A stretch of DNA of 8,215 nucleotides from Actinomycetota bacterium. Lineage in GTDB: Bacteria; Actinomycetota; Actinomycetes; Propionibacteriales; Propionibacteriaceae. Positions 1 through 6,071 of the stretch are shown here, one piece after another. Position 1 is the first letter of the stretch; every line of letters starts with the position of its first letter. Both the position numbers and the translations under genes were made by a program. Location of the stretch: NCBI GenBank assembly GCA_016213595.1, contig JACRAA010000297.1, forward strand, positions 1 to 8,215, read 5' to 3'. Under the pieces are notes generated by a model. The model ran no database searches, was not told the origin of the DNA, and was given only the letters and a program-made list of their open reading frames with translations.

Positions 1-2662
1 CGGCATGCCGCATCTGCAGCAGCTGCACCGTCCACTCGACGTCGGCCAGTCCCCCGCGACCGAGCTTCAGGTGGGTCTGCCGGTCGGCCCCGCGCGGCAG
101 CCGCTCGTTGTCGACGCGCGCCTTGATCCGGCGTACCTCGATCACGTCGTCCTGCGAGATCCCGTCGGCCGGGAAGCGCAGCGGGTCGATCAGCTCGGTG
201 AACCGCGCCCGCAGGGCCTCGGCCCCGGCGACCGCGTCGGCGCGCAGCAGGGCCTGGAACTCCCACACGTGCGACCACTTGGCGTAGTAGGCGGCGTAGG
301 ACTCGACGGTCCGCACCATCGGCCCGTTCTTTCCCTCCGGGCGCAGGTCGGCGTCCACCTCGAGCGGCGGGTCGCTGGCCGGCAGCGAGAGCAGCCGCCG
401 CACCTCGCTGACCACGGCGGTCGCGTACGACGACGCAACCTGGGCCTCGACGCCATCCACCGGCTCGTGGACGAACATCACGTCGGCGTCGCTGCCGTAG
501 GACAGCTCGAAACCGCCGTAGCGACCCATCGCGACCACGGCGATGCGCGAGGGCGGCGACTCGAGCGAGCGCTGGCGCCGCACCGACTCCATCGCGATGT
601 AGAGCGTCGCCTGCAACGTCGCGTCCGTCAGCCGGCTCAGCCCCTGGCCGACGAGCGCCACGTCGGTCCCGGCCACCAGCTCGCCGCAGGCGATCCGCAG
701 CAGCTCGCGACGGCGTACGCCCCGCACCGCGACGACCGCGGCCTCCGCCGTCTCCGCGCGCTCGGTCAGCGCCTGCATCTCCGCGAGTGCCGCCTCGGCG
801 CTCAGCGGGACGAGCGACTCCCCCAGCATCTTCACGCCCTGCGGCTCGCGCTCGAGCAGGTCGGTGGCGTAGCGCGAGGTGCCGAGGACGTGGGCCAGCC
901 GCTGGGCGACCTCGCCCTCGTCGCGCAGCATCGTGAGGTACCACGGCGTCCGGCCGAGGCTCTCGCTGATCCGCCGGAAGCCGAAGAGCCCGGCGTCCGG
1001 GTCGGGCGAGTCGGCGAACCACTCCAGCAGCACCGGCAGCAGCGTCCGCTGGATGTCGGAGGTGCGCGAGACCCCGCTCGTCAGCACCTCGAGGTGGCGC
1101 AGCGCGGCCTTGGGGTCGGCGTACCCCCGTGCCGCGAGCCGTGCCTCCGCGGCCTCCAGCGACAGCCGCGCCTCGGTGCCGGGGAGCTTGGCGACGGCGC
1201 CGAGCAGCGGGCGGTAGAAGAGCTTCTCGTGGAGCCGGCGGACCTCGCGGCGGTGGTACTTCCACTGCTTGTCGAGCTGGACGGCCGGCTCGGAGAAGAG
1301 CCCGAGCGAGCGGCCGAGCCGGCGCAGCGACGCGTCGTCGGCGGGCAGCACATGGGTACGCCGCAGCTGGTGCAGCTGGATCCGGTGCTCGAGCGTGCGG
1401 AGGAAGGAGTAGGCCTCGTGCAGCTTCTCGCCGTCCTTGCGGCCGACGTAGCCACCGTCGATCAGCTCCGCGAGCGCGCTGAGAGTCGCGCCCGACCGCA
1501 GGGAACGGTCGGCGCGACCGTGCACCAGCTGGAGGAGCTGCACGGCGAACTCGACGTCGCGCAGCCCGCCCGACCCGAGCTTGATCTGGCGCTCGGCCTC
1601 GGCCGCGGGGATGTTGTCGACGACCCGGCGACGCATCGCCTGCACGTCGCCGACGAAGCCGTCGCGCTCGGCCGCGCTCCACACCAGCGGCTCGATCATC
1701 TCGACGTAGGCCCGCCCGAGGGCGAGGTCGCCGGCGACCGGTCGCGCCTTGAGCAGCGCCTGGAACTCCCAGGTCTTGGCCCACTTCTCGTAGTAGCCCG
1801 CGTGGCTGGCGAGCGTCCGGGTGAGCGGCCCCTGGCTGCCCTCGGGTCGCAGGTTGGCGTCGACCGGCCAGATCGTGCCCTCGCGGGTGTGGTCGGAGCA
1901 GATCCGCATCAGGTGCGACGCCAGCTGGGTCGCGGCCCGCAGCGCGGTGCCGTCGTCAGCACCCTCGACGGCCTCGTGCACGAAGATCACGTCGACGTCG
2001 GAGACGTAGTTGAGCTCGTGCCCGCCACACTTGCCCATCGCGATGACCGCGAGCCGGACGGAGTCGTGGGACTCCACGCGGGCGCGGGCGATCGCCAGTG
2101 CGGCGTCCAGGGTCGCGGCCGCAAGGTCGGAGATCTCGGCGGCCGCGTCGTCGACGCCGACGTGGTGGGCGAGGTCGCGGGCGGCGAGGCGGAGCAGGAT
2201 CCGGCGGTACTCCACGCGCAGCGCGTCCACCGCCTCGGCGTCCGGCAGTCCGGCGACCGGCACGGCGGAGGCGGGGTCGGCGCCGACCGCGGTCAGCATC
2301 GCCTCGCGAACGGCGTACGCCGCAGCGCGGGTGCTGCCGAGCGTCGGGTCGGTGAGCTCGCGCCAGTGCTCGGGGTGCCGGACGAGGTGCTGGGTCAGCG
2401 CGGCGCTCGCGCCGAGCACCGTGCACAGTCGCATCGCGGTGCCCTCGTCGTCGGCGACCTCGGTGAGCATCGTCGCGCCGTCCGCCTCGGACTGCGCGTC
2501 GACCAGCCGCAGCAGGCCCTCGAGCGCCGCGTCGGGGTCGGCGCTCGCGGCGAGCTTGTCGGTGAGCGGCTTCCTTGCCCCGCCGAGGCGCTCGATCCCC
2601 CGGACGGCCGCGGGCCCGTCGACGAAGCCGATGCGGACGAAGTCGCCGCTCGTCGTCGTCAT
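1..2662 (-). CDS. glnE: Bifunctional glutamine synthetase adenylyltransferase / adenylyl-removing enzyme GlnE (C-terminus cut by window edge)
   Basis: GlnE attaches AMP to, and removes it from, a tyrosine of dodecameric glutamine synthetase, tuning ammonium assimilation to nitrogen status in the cytoplasm. The frame is open on the minus strand from an ATG at 2662 to the left edge: 887 codons of a family that is usually near 1000 residues, so roughly the last 100 are missing. Both halves of the tandem architecture are visible. The N-terminal (adenylyl-removing) nucleotidyltransferase motif has S221-D-V-D224 following GMGKCGG, and its partner block is KLGSGGLRDVEF (361-372). The C-terminal (adenylylating) half repeats this with S724-D-A-D727 after MGRYGG and KLGRGGLADVEW (866-877). 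All four catalytic aspartates are present, so both activities look intact. The start is supported by the ATGA overlap with the upstream amidotransferase stop, implying translational coupling. The usual target is a GlnA1-type synthetase, which is not in this window; the synthetase of this operon lacks the target tyrosine. Confidence 0.97.
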   Translation of the reverse strand, partial: MTTTSGDFVRIGFVDGPAAVRGIERLGGARKPLTDKLAASADPDAALEGLLRLVDAQSEADGATMLTEVADDEGTAMRLCTVLGASAALTQHLVRHPEHWRELTDPTLGSTRAAAYAVREAMLTAVGADPASAVPVAGLPDAEAVDALRVEYRRILLRLAARDLAHHVGVDDAAAEISDLAAATLDAALAIARARVESHDSVRLAVIAMGKCGGHELNYVSDVDVIFVHEAVEGADDGTALRAATQLASHLMRICSDHTREGTIWPVDANLRPEGSQGPLTRTLASHAGYYEKWAKTWEFQALLKARPVAGDLALGRAYVEMIEPLVWSAAERDGFVGDVQAMRRRVVDNIPAAEAERQIKLGSGGLRDVEFAVQLLQLVHGRADRSLRSGATLSALAELIDGGYVGRKDGEKLHEAYSFLRTLEHRIQLHQLRRTHVLPADDASLRRLGRSLGLFSEPAVQLDKQWKYHRREVRRLHEKLFYRPLLGAVAKLPGTEARLSLEAAEARLAARGYADPKAALRHLEVLTSGVSRTSDIQRTLLPVLLEWFADSPDPDAGLFGFRRISESLGRTPWYLTMLRDEGEVAQRLAHVLGTSRYATDLLEREPQGVKMLGESLVPLSAEAALAEMQALTERAETAEAAVVAVRGVRRRELLRIACGELVAGTDVALVGQGLSRLTDATLQATLYIAMESVRRQRSLESPPSRIAVVAMGRYGGFELSYGSDADVMFVHEPVDGVEAQVASSYATAVVSEVRRLLSLPASDPPLEVDADLRPEGKNGPMVRTVESYAAYYAKWSHVWEFQALLRADAVAGAEALRARFTELIDPLRFPADGISQDDVIEVRRIKARVDNERLPRGADRQTHLKLGRGGLADVEWTVQLLQMRHA

Positions 2663-3390
2663 CGTTCCTCCCCCGCGAACTGCGTGCTTGCTATCTGGGC
2701 GAAGCGCTGGACGAGCGGCCGCCACTGGGCCTCGAGGGCTGCCTCCGCGTCCTTGATCTCAGCCAGTACGACGTGCTCGTCGAGGCCCAGCGCGACGAGG
2801 TCGTCGCGGTCCTCGGCCGCCCAGCCGGTGACGACGTCGGTGTCGACCTCGGGGTGCGACTGGATCCCCCAGCCAGATTCGGCGAAGCGGGCCACCTGCA
2901 CCTCGCCGCCGGGAGTCCGCGCCAGGACGACGCCGCCCTCCGGGAGGGCGGAGACGATGTCGTTGTTCCAGTGGATCGCGACCTCGTCGCCGGGGTGCGC
3001 GCCGAAGAGTGGATCACCCAAGGCGTCAGCGCTCCAGCCGACCGGCTGCAGCCCGACGGTCTGGCCGCGCGGGTTCTTGATGACCTCGCCACCGAGCGCG
3101 ACCGCCAGCACCTGGTGGCCGAGGCAGATCCCGAGCGTGGGCACGGAGGATGCCACCGCGTCACGCAGCAGGGCCTTGAGCGCGGGCAGCCACGGCGCCC
3201 GGTCGTCGTCGTACGCCCCCATGTCGCCGCCCATCACCAGCACGGCGTCGTACGACGTCAGCGCGGGGAACGCGTCGCCGGCGTAGGGCCGGCAGACCGA
3301 CAGCGTGCAACCGGCCTCCTCCAGCCAGCGGCCCACGAGGTGCGGCGGGCAGGACGCCTGGTGCTCGACGACGAGGACGCGGGTGGGCAC
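2659..3390 (-). CDS. Class I (triad) glutamine amidotransferase, GMP-synthase-glutaminase-like
   Basis: A 243-residue stand-alone glutaminase-fold protein. The nucleophile is C89 in GICLGHQ and the His-Glu pair is H179/E181 in SHPEV, completing the Cys-His-Glu triad of class I amidotransferases. MGGDMGAY (53-60) matches the oxyanion-strand region. There is no synthase domain fused to it, and no ammonia-accepting partner is obvious other than the adjacent synthetase homologue. Family members hydrolyse glutamine or other gamma-glutamyl amides, and the true substrate cannot be read from the sequence. It differs from PuuD-type gamma-glutamyl-GABA hydrolases, which have a GICRG-type nucleophile site. 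The GTG start lies 12 nt after the glnA-type stop with no Shine-Dalgarno sequence between, so translation probably depends on termination-reinitiation. The N-terminus (MPTRVLVVEH) starts directly with the first beta-strand, which supports this start. The 3' end overlaps glnE by 4 bp. Confidence 0.9.
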   Translation of the reverse strand: MPTRVLVVEHQASCPPHLVGRWLEEAGCTLSVCRPYAGDAFPALTSYDAVLVMGGDMGAYDDDRAPWLPALKALLRDAVASSVPTLGICLGHQVLAVALGGEVIKNPRGQTVGLQPVGWSADALGDPLFGAHPGDEVAIHWNNDIVSALPEGGVVLARTPGGEVQVARFAESGWGIQSHPEVDTDVVTGWAAEDRDDLVALGLDEHVVLAEIKDAEAALEAQWRPLVQRFAQIASTQFAGEER

Positions 3391-3402
3391 GAGGAGGACG
3401 GC

Positions 3403-4749
3403 TCAGAGGACCGGGAGCATCCGGTCGCGCTCGTAGGCGGAGACCTGCGTGCGGTACTCCTCCCACTCCGAGCGCTTGTTGCGCAGGAAGAAGTCGAAGA
3501 CGTGCTCACCCAGCGCCTCGGCCAGCAGCTCGGAGTCCTCGGCGATCCCGATCGCGTCGTGCAGGCTCTTGGGCAGCGGCGCGATGCCGAGCGACTTGCG
3601 CTCGCGCTCGGTCAGCGACCAGACGTCGTCCTCGGCCTCGCGCGGCAGCTCGTAGCCCTCCTCGATGCCCTTCATGCCGGCGGCGAGCGTGACGGCGAAG
3701 GCGAGGTAGGGGTTGCACGCGGCGTCGATGGTGCGCAGCTCGATGCGGGTCGACTGGCCCTTGTTGGGCTTGTACATCGGGACGCGCACCATGGCCGAGC
3801 GGTTGTTGTGGCCCCAGCAGATCGACGAGGGCGCCTCGCCGCCGCCGAGCAGCCGCTTGTAGGAGTTGACCCACTGGTTGGTGACGACGCTGATCTCGCT
3901 GGCGTGGCGCAGGATGCCGGCGATGAACTGCCGGCCGGTCTTCGACAGCTGGTATTCGGCACCCGCCTCGAAGAACGCGTTGCGGTCGCCCTCGAAGAGC
4001 GACACGTGCGTGTGCATGCCCGAGCCCGGGTGGGTCGTGTAGGGCTTGGGCATGAAGGACGCCCAGATGCCGTGCCCGAGCGCGACCTCCCGGATGACGG
4101 TGCGGAAGGACATGATGTTGTCGGCCGTGGTCAGCGCGTCGGCGTAGCGCAGGTCGATCTCCTGCTGACCGGGGCCGCCCTCGTGGTGGCTGAACTCCAC
4201 CGAGATGCCCATCGCCTCGAGCATCGTGATCGCCTCGCGGCGGAAGTCGGCACCCCGCGACTGCGCGGTGTGGTCGAAGAAGCCGCTGCGGTCGACCGGC
4301 TGCGGCTCGTCGCCCTTCTCGGGCGCGTTCTTGAAGAGGTAGAACTCGATCTCGGGGTGCGTGTAGAACGTGAACCCCTTGTCGGCCGCGGCGCTCAGCG
4401 TCCGCTTGAGGACGTGGCGCGGGTCGGCGTAGGACGGGCTCCCGTCGGGCATCCGGATGTCGCAGAACATCCGCGCCGTGGCCGGCCAGCCGTCGTCGCC
4501 GGTGCGCCACGGCAGGATCTGGAACGTCGACGCGTCGGGGTGCGCGAGCATGTCGGACTCGTAGACCCGGGCGAAGCCCTCGATCGCGGAGCCGTCGAAG
4601 CCGATGCCCTCGTCGAAGGCGTTCTCCAGCTCGGCCGGGGCGACGCTCACGCTCTTGAGGAAGCCGAGCACGTCGGTGAACCACAGCCGGACGAACCGGA
4701 CGTCACGCTCCTCGAGCGCGCGGAGTACGAAGTCCTCTTGCTTGCCCAT
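3403..4749 (-). CDS. glnA2: Glutamine synthetase family protein, GlnA2-type (possible gamma-glutamylpolyamine/amine ligase)
   Basis: A full-length, 448-residue class I glutamine synthetase fold: ATP-dependent joining of glutamate to ammonia or an amine. Using E. coli numbering in brackets, visible residues include the ammonium-pocket D52 [D50] and D66 [D64] in FDGSAIEGF and YESDM, metal ligands in HPEIEF (131-136), E190 and E197 in HHEGGPGQQE, H246 [H269] in MHTH, the flap glutamate E305 [E327], R317/R322 [R339/R344] and E337/R339 [E357/R359]. Two positions differ: P241 stands where N264 of the glutamate loop would be, and W377 replaces the adenylylated Y397, with no gap between NPY and this site. 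It closely resembles, from memory, Mycobacterium tuberculosis GlnA2, whose gene also neighbours glnE. Streptomyces GlnA2/GlnA3 are reported to glutamylate polyamines, so assimilatory glutamine synthesis should not be assumed. The ATG is preceded by TAGGCT at the spacing of a leaderless promoter. First gene of the operon with the amidotransferase and glnE. Confidence 0.92.
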   Translation of the reverse strand: MGKQEDFVLRALEERDVRFVRLWFTDVLGFLKSVSVAPAELENAFDEGIGFDGSAIEGFARVYESDMLAHPDASTFQILPWRTGDDGWPATARMFCDIRMPDGSPSYADPRHVLKRTLSAAADKGFTFYTHPEIEFYLFKNAPEKGDEPQPVDRSGFFDHTAQSRGADFRREAITMLEAMGISVEFSHHEGGPGQQEIDLRYADALTTADNIMSFRTVIREVALGHGIWASFMPKPYTTHPGSGMHTHVSLFEGDRNAFFEAGAEYQLSKTGRQFIAGILRHASEISVVTNQWVNSYKRLLGGGEAPSSICWGHNNRSAMVRVPMYKPNKGQSTRIELRTIDAACNPYLAFAVTLAAGMKGIEEGYELPREAEDDVWSLTERERKSLGIAPLPKSLHDAIGIAEDSELLAEALGEHVFDFFLRNKRSEWEEYRTQVSAYERDRMLPVL

Positions 4750-4858
4750 GGGGCCAGCCTAGGGGGCGTACGCCGCACCCGTGCGCCGCCTCCGCAGGGT
4801 GGGCCGGCGCCGGCGTCTGTCCGGGGTCGGCATCCGCATCGAGTGAGACGGTTCGTCG
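4750..4858. other. Intergenic region between the exported-protein gene and the nitrogen operon
   Basis: These 109 bases must hold both the end of the upstream minus-strand transcript and the promoter of the glnA-type gene. They contain a gapless 12-bp palindrome GCCGGCGCCGGC (4803-4814) and GGCGTACGCC (4765-4774). Neither is followed by a T-tract, so I do not call an intrinsic terminator. I recognised no GlnR or other nitrogen-regulator box. Confidence 0.5.
4756..4761 (-). promoter_or_regulatory. Candidate -10 element of a leaderless promoter for the glnA-type gene
   Basis: On the minus strand TAGGCT fits the actinobacterial TANNNT -10 pattern. Only six bases (GGCCCC) separate it from the ATG at 4749, so transcription would begin at or next to the A of the start codon. 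No Shine-Dalgarno sequence lies in front of this ATG, which agrees with a leaderless transcript. I see no convincing -35 hexamer. The perfect 10-bp palindrome GGCGTACGCC (4765-4774) sits in the -10/-35 spacer, but the same word recurs inside coding regions. Confidence 0.5.
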
Positions 4859-5467
4859 TCAGCGGCAGATGTTGACGTCCTGCGAGCCCAGGACGCCGTC
4901 CCAGACCTCGCGCATCGGCCGGAGCCAGCTCTGCGTGGTGGGCACGAAGGCGATGCTGCCGTCGACCATCTTCCTCACCCCGCGGACCCGGACCTTCTCC
5001 ACGACGATCGGCATGGTGACCTCGCGGCTGCGGACGCCCTCCCAGCAGGCGGACGCCTTTGTCTTCGTCACGGCCTCCTCCAAAGTGATCTCGTCGCCCT
5101 GGAGCTCGCCGTTGTAGCGCCAGGCGAGCGTCGTGCGGTAGCCGGTGTGGCCCTCCCACGGCGCCCTGATCGCGACGGACATGCCCCAGGTGCGCTTCGT
5201 GGGGACGGTGAAGGTGACGGAGCCGTCCTCGACGGTCCTCGTGCGGCTGTTCCAGATGTCGACCCGGCCGGCGTCGGCCTCGGCGTACGTCCCGAGTGCG
5301 CTGGTCAGCTGGAGCTCGCAGCCCTCGCAGTCGTCGACGGTGAAGGTGAGGGTCGTACGCGGCTGGGCGGCGCGCTCGGTCGAGGAGTCGGCCGGTGTGG
5401 CGGCCGTGGCGCTCGGGACGAGCAGTGCGGCGAGGAGGGCGGCGAGGGCGGTGGTGCGGATGAACAT
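4859..5467 (-). CDS. Predicted secreted protein with four cysteines, unknown function
   Basis: A 202-residue protein that I do not recognise. Residues 1-22 form a Sec signal peptide: a short basic start (MFIRTT), a hydrophobic run rich in Ala/Leu, and an A20-T-A22 type cleavage site. There is no lipobox cysteine, so it is probably released rather than lipidated. The mature part has C47 and C50 in DDCEGC, C141 and C201 (second-to-last residue), an even number consistent with two disulfides in the oxidising exterior. Alternating hydrophobic/polar strands (TLTFTV, SVTFTV, TTLAWRY, EVTMPIVVEKVRV) suggest a beta-sandwich. The ATG at 5467 is chosen because it places the signal peptide at the N-terminus; GAGAAG nine bases upstream is a weak ribosome-binding site. 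It follows the membrane-protein gene by 74 bases on the same strand, so co-transcription is possible. CxxC could also suggest a metal site or redox role, but no thioredoxin-fold context is visible. Confidence 0.83.
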   Translation of the reverse strand: MFIRTTALAALLAALLVPSATAATPADSSTERAAQPRTTLTFTVDDCEGCELQLTSALGTYAEADAGRVDIWNSRTRTVEDGSVTFTVPTKRTWGMSVAIRAPWEGHTGYRTTLAWRYNGELQGDEITLEEAVTKTKASACWEGVRSREVTMPIVVEKVRVRGVRKMVDGSIAFVPTTQSWLRPMREVWDGVLGSQDVNICR

Positions 5468-5541
5468 GGGTCTCTGCTTCTCTGGTGAGTGGGTTGTCGA
5501 TGACAGGACGCGACCCACCTCCCCGAGGTTGCATCGACCTC

Positions 5542-5970
5542 TCAGTCGCCCAGCGTGTTCCGCTCGAGCTCGGCGAGCGTCGGCCGCCCGCGGTTGCAGA
5601 ACACCTCGAGGTCGACGGAGTTCTGCCCGTCGCTGAAGACCGCGTCGACGTCGTCGTCGGGACCCTTCTCCCAGCTGACGATCTGCCAGCCGTTGGCCTC
5701 GTCGGGGCGTACGCCGACGCCATAGGCCCAGGTGTCCCGGCACTCCACGTCGAAGGCCCCCCACTCGCCGGCGATCTCGTCGGCGACGGCGGGGCCGTCG
5801 GGCGAGGGGACCGACGTGCGGTCGACGTCGGTGTCGCGCATGACCTCGTCGCCGACCGGGCCGCGGTCGCGGATCGTCGCGCCGACCGTGGTCACGGCGA
5901 GCACGCCGACCAGCACGGCCACGGCCGTGGTGGCGGCCCACAGGCCGAGGTAGATCATCCGACGCCTCAC
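5542..5970 (-). CDS. Small single-pass membrane protein with outer cysteine pair, divergent to the two-component system
   Basis: A 142-residue protein: a basic start (MRRRM), one hydrophobic helix at about residues 7-30, a linker rich in Asp/Pro (33-66), and a compact C-terminal domain (about 67-131) expected outside the cell. The domain has C77 and C125, likely disulfide-bonded, with strands FDVECRD, GWQIVSWEKGP and VDLEVFC. I recall small actinobacterial membrane proteins of this general build lying beside OmpR-type two-component systems, but cannot name a family. The GTG at 5970 is chosen because CACGAT (ANNNT-type -10) lies exactly six bases upstream, as in a leaderless promoter, and because it keeps the positive-inside residues. 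The ATG at 5958 (138 residues), with GAGG six bases before it, is an alternative. The divergent promoter region and its four-repeat operator make it a likely target of the neighbouring regulator, perhaps an accessory sensor or an envelope effector. Confidence 0.8.
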   Translation of the reverse strand: MRRRMIYLGLWAATTAVAVLVGVLAVTTVGATIRDRGPVGDEVMRDTDVDRTSVPSPDGPAVADEIAGEWGAFDVECRDTWAYGVGVRPDEANGWQIVSWEKGPDDDVDAVFSDGQNSVDLEVFCNRGRPTLAELERNTLGD

Positions 5971-5976
5971 CGGACC

Positions 5977-5982
5977 ATCGTG
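5977..5982 (-). promoter_or_regulatory. Weak candidate -10 element for the divergent membrane-protein gene
   Basis: On the minus strand CACGAT retains the A at position 2 and T at position 6 of the -10 hexamer and lies six bases (GGTCCG) before the GTG at 5970. The match to TANNNT is incomplete. Support comes mainly from the spacing, which equals that of the two better candidates in this window. Confidence 0.35.
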
Positions 5983-5992
5983 CCGCCTCGCG

Positions 5993-6036
5993 GGTCAGCG
6001 TGAGGTCAGGAGGTGGTTAAGGGATGGATAAGGCGA
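5993..6036 (+). promoter_or_regulatory. Four tandem 11-bp direct repeats: probable OmpR-family operator in the divergent promoter region
   Basis: Four copies follow each other without gaps at exactly 11-bp period: GGTCAGCGTGA (5993), GGTCAGGAGGT (6004), GGTTAAGGGAT (6015) and GGATAAGGCGA (6026). GG and the A at position 5 are invariant, position 4 is C or T and position 6 is G or A; the windows immediately before and after do not match. One repeat per helical turn, in tandem, is how OmpR/PhoB-type regulators bind. The array ends 36 bases before the proposed regulator start at 6072, abutting the -35 region, and begins 23 bases upstream of the membrane-protein GTG. It could therefore act on both promoters. 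That the adjacent regulator is the one that binds is inference. Confidence 0.65.
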
Positions 6037-6059
6037 GCGGCGCAGCCGGGTGCGGGCGG

Positions 6060-6065
6060 TACTGT
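6060..6065 (+). promoter_or_regulatory. Candidate -10 element of a leaderless promoter for the response regulator
   Basis: TACTGT fits TANNNT and lies six bases (CGCCGC) before the GTG at 6072, placing the transcription start at or beside the start codon. The -35 window (about 6037-6043) has no TTGACA-like hexamer, which suits a promoter that relies on an activator bound to the repeats just upstream. Confidence 0.5.
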
Positions 6066-6071
6066 CGCCGC

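Noticed and set aside
5..3286. Plus-strand open frame of 1093 codons
   Set aside because: It is antisense to glnE and the amidotransferase, both of which carry clear catalytic motifs. The translation is low-complexity, rich in Arg/Leu/Glu/Gly, without domains, as expected of a shadow frame in high-GC DNA.
4803..4814. Palindrome GCCGGCGCCGGC as terminator or operator
   Set aside because: It has no loop-forming spacer or T-tract, and such GC words are expected by chance in this composition.
2575..4875. Plus-strand open frame of 766 codons
   Set aside because: Antisense shadow covering the synthetase and amidotransferase genes, with no recognisable motif.
5512..5524. Strong Shine-Dalgarno-like GGGGAGG on the minus strand upstream of the secreted-protein gene
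   Set aside because: No ATG or GTG follows at suitable spacing in the right frame except one overlapping the motif itself, which would put 18 polar residues ahead of the signal peptide.
5525..5541. Hairpin just after the membrane-protein stop codon
   Set aside because: The GAGGT/ACCTC stem has only five pairs, with a seven-base loop and no T-tract, too weak to call a terminator.
4859..5941. Long minus-strand frame of 360 codons ending at 4859
   Set aside because: Only its last 202 codons from the ATG at 5467 look real (signal peptide at the start). The upstream part is an out-of-frame shadow of the membrane-protein gene, rich in Arg.
6008..6071. ATG at 6024 preceded by AGGAGG as the response-regulator start
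   Set aside because: It would add the 16 residues MDKASGAAGCGRYCRR before a typical receiver start and falls inside the 11-bp repeats. The GTG at 6072 has a -10 at leaderless spacing and gives the usual family length. The Shine-Dalgarno match is good enough that 5'-end mapping should settle it.
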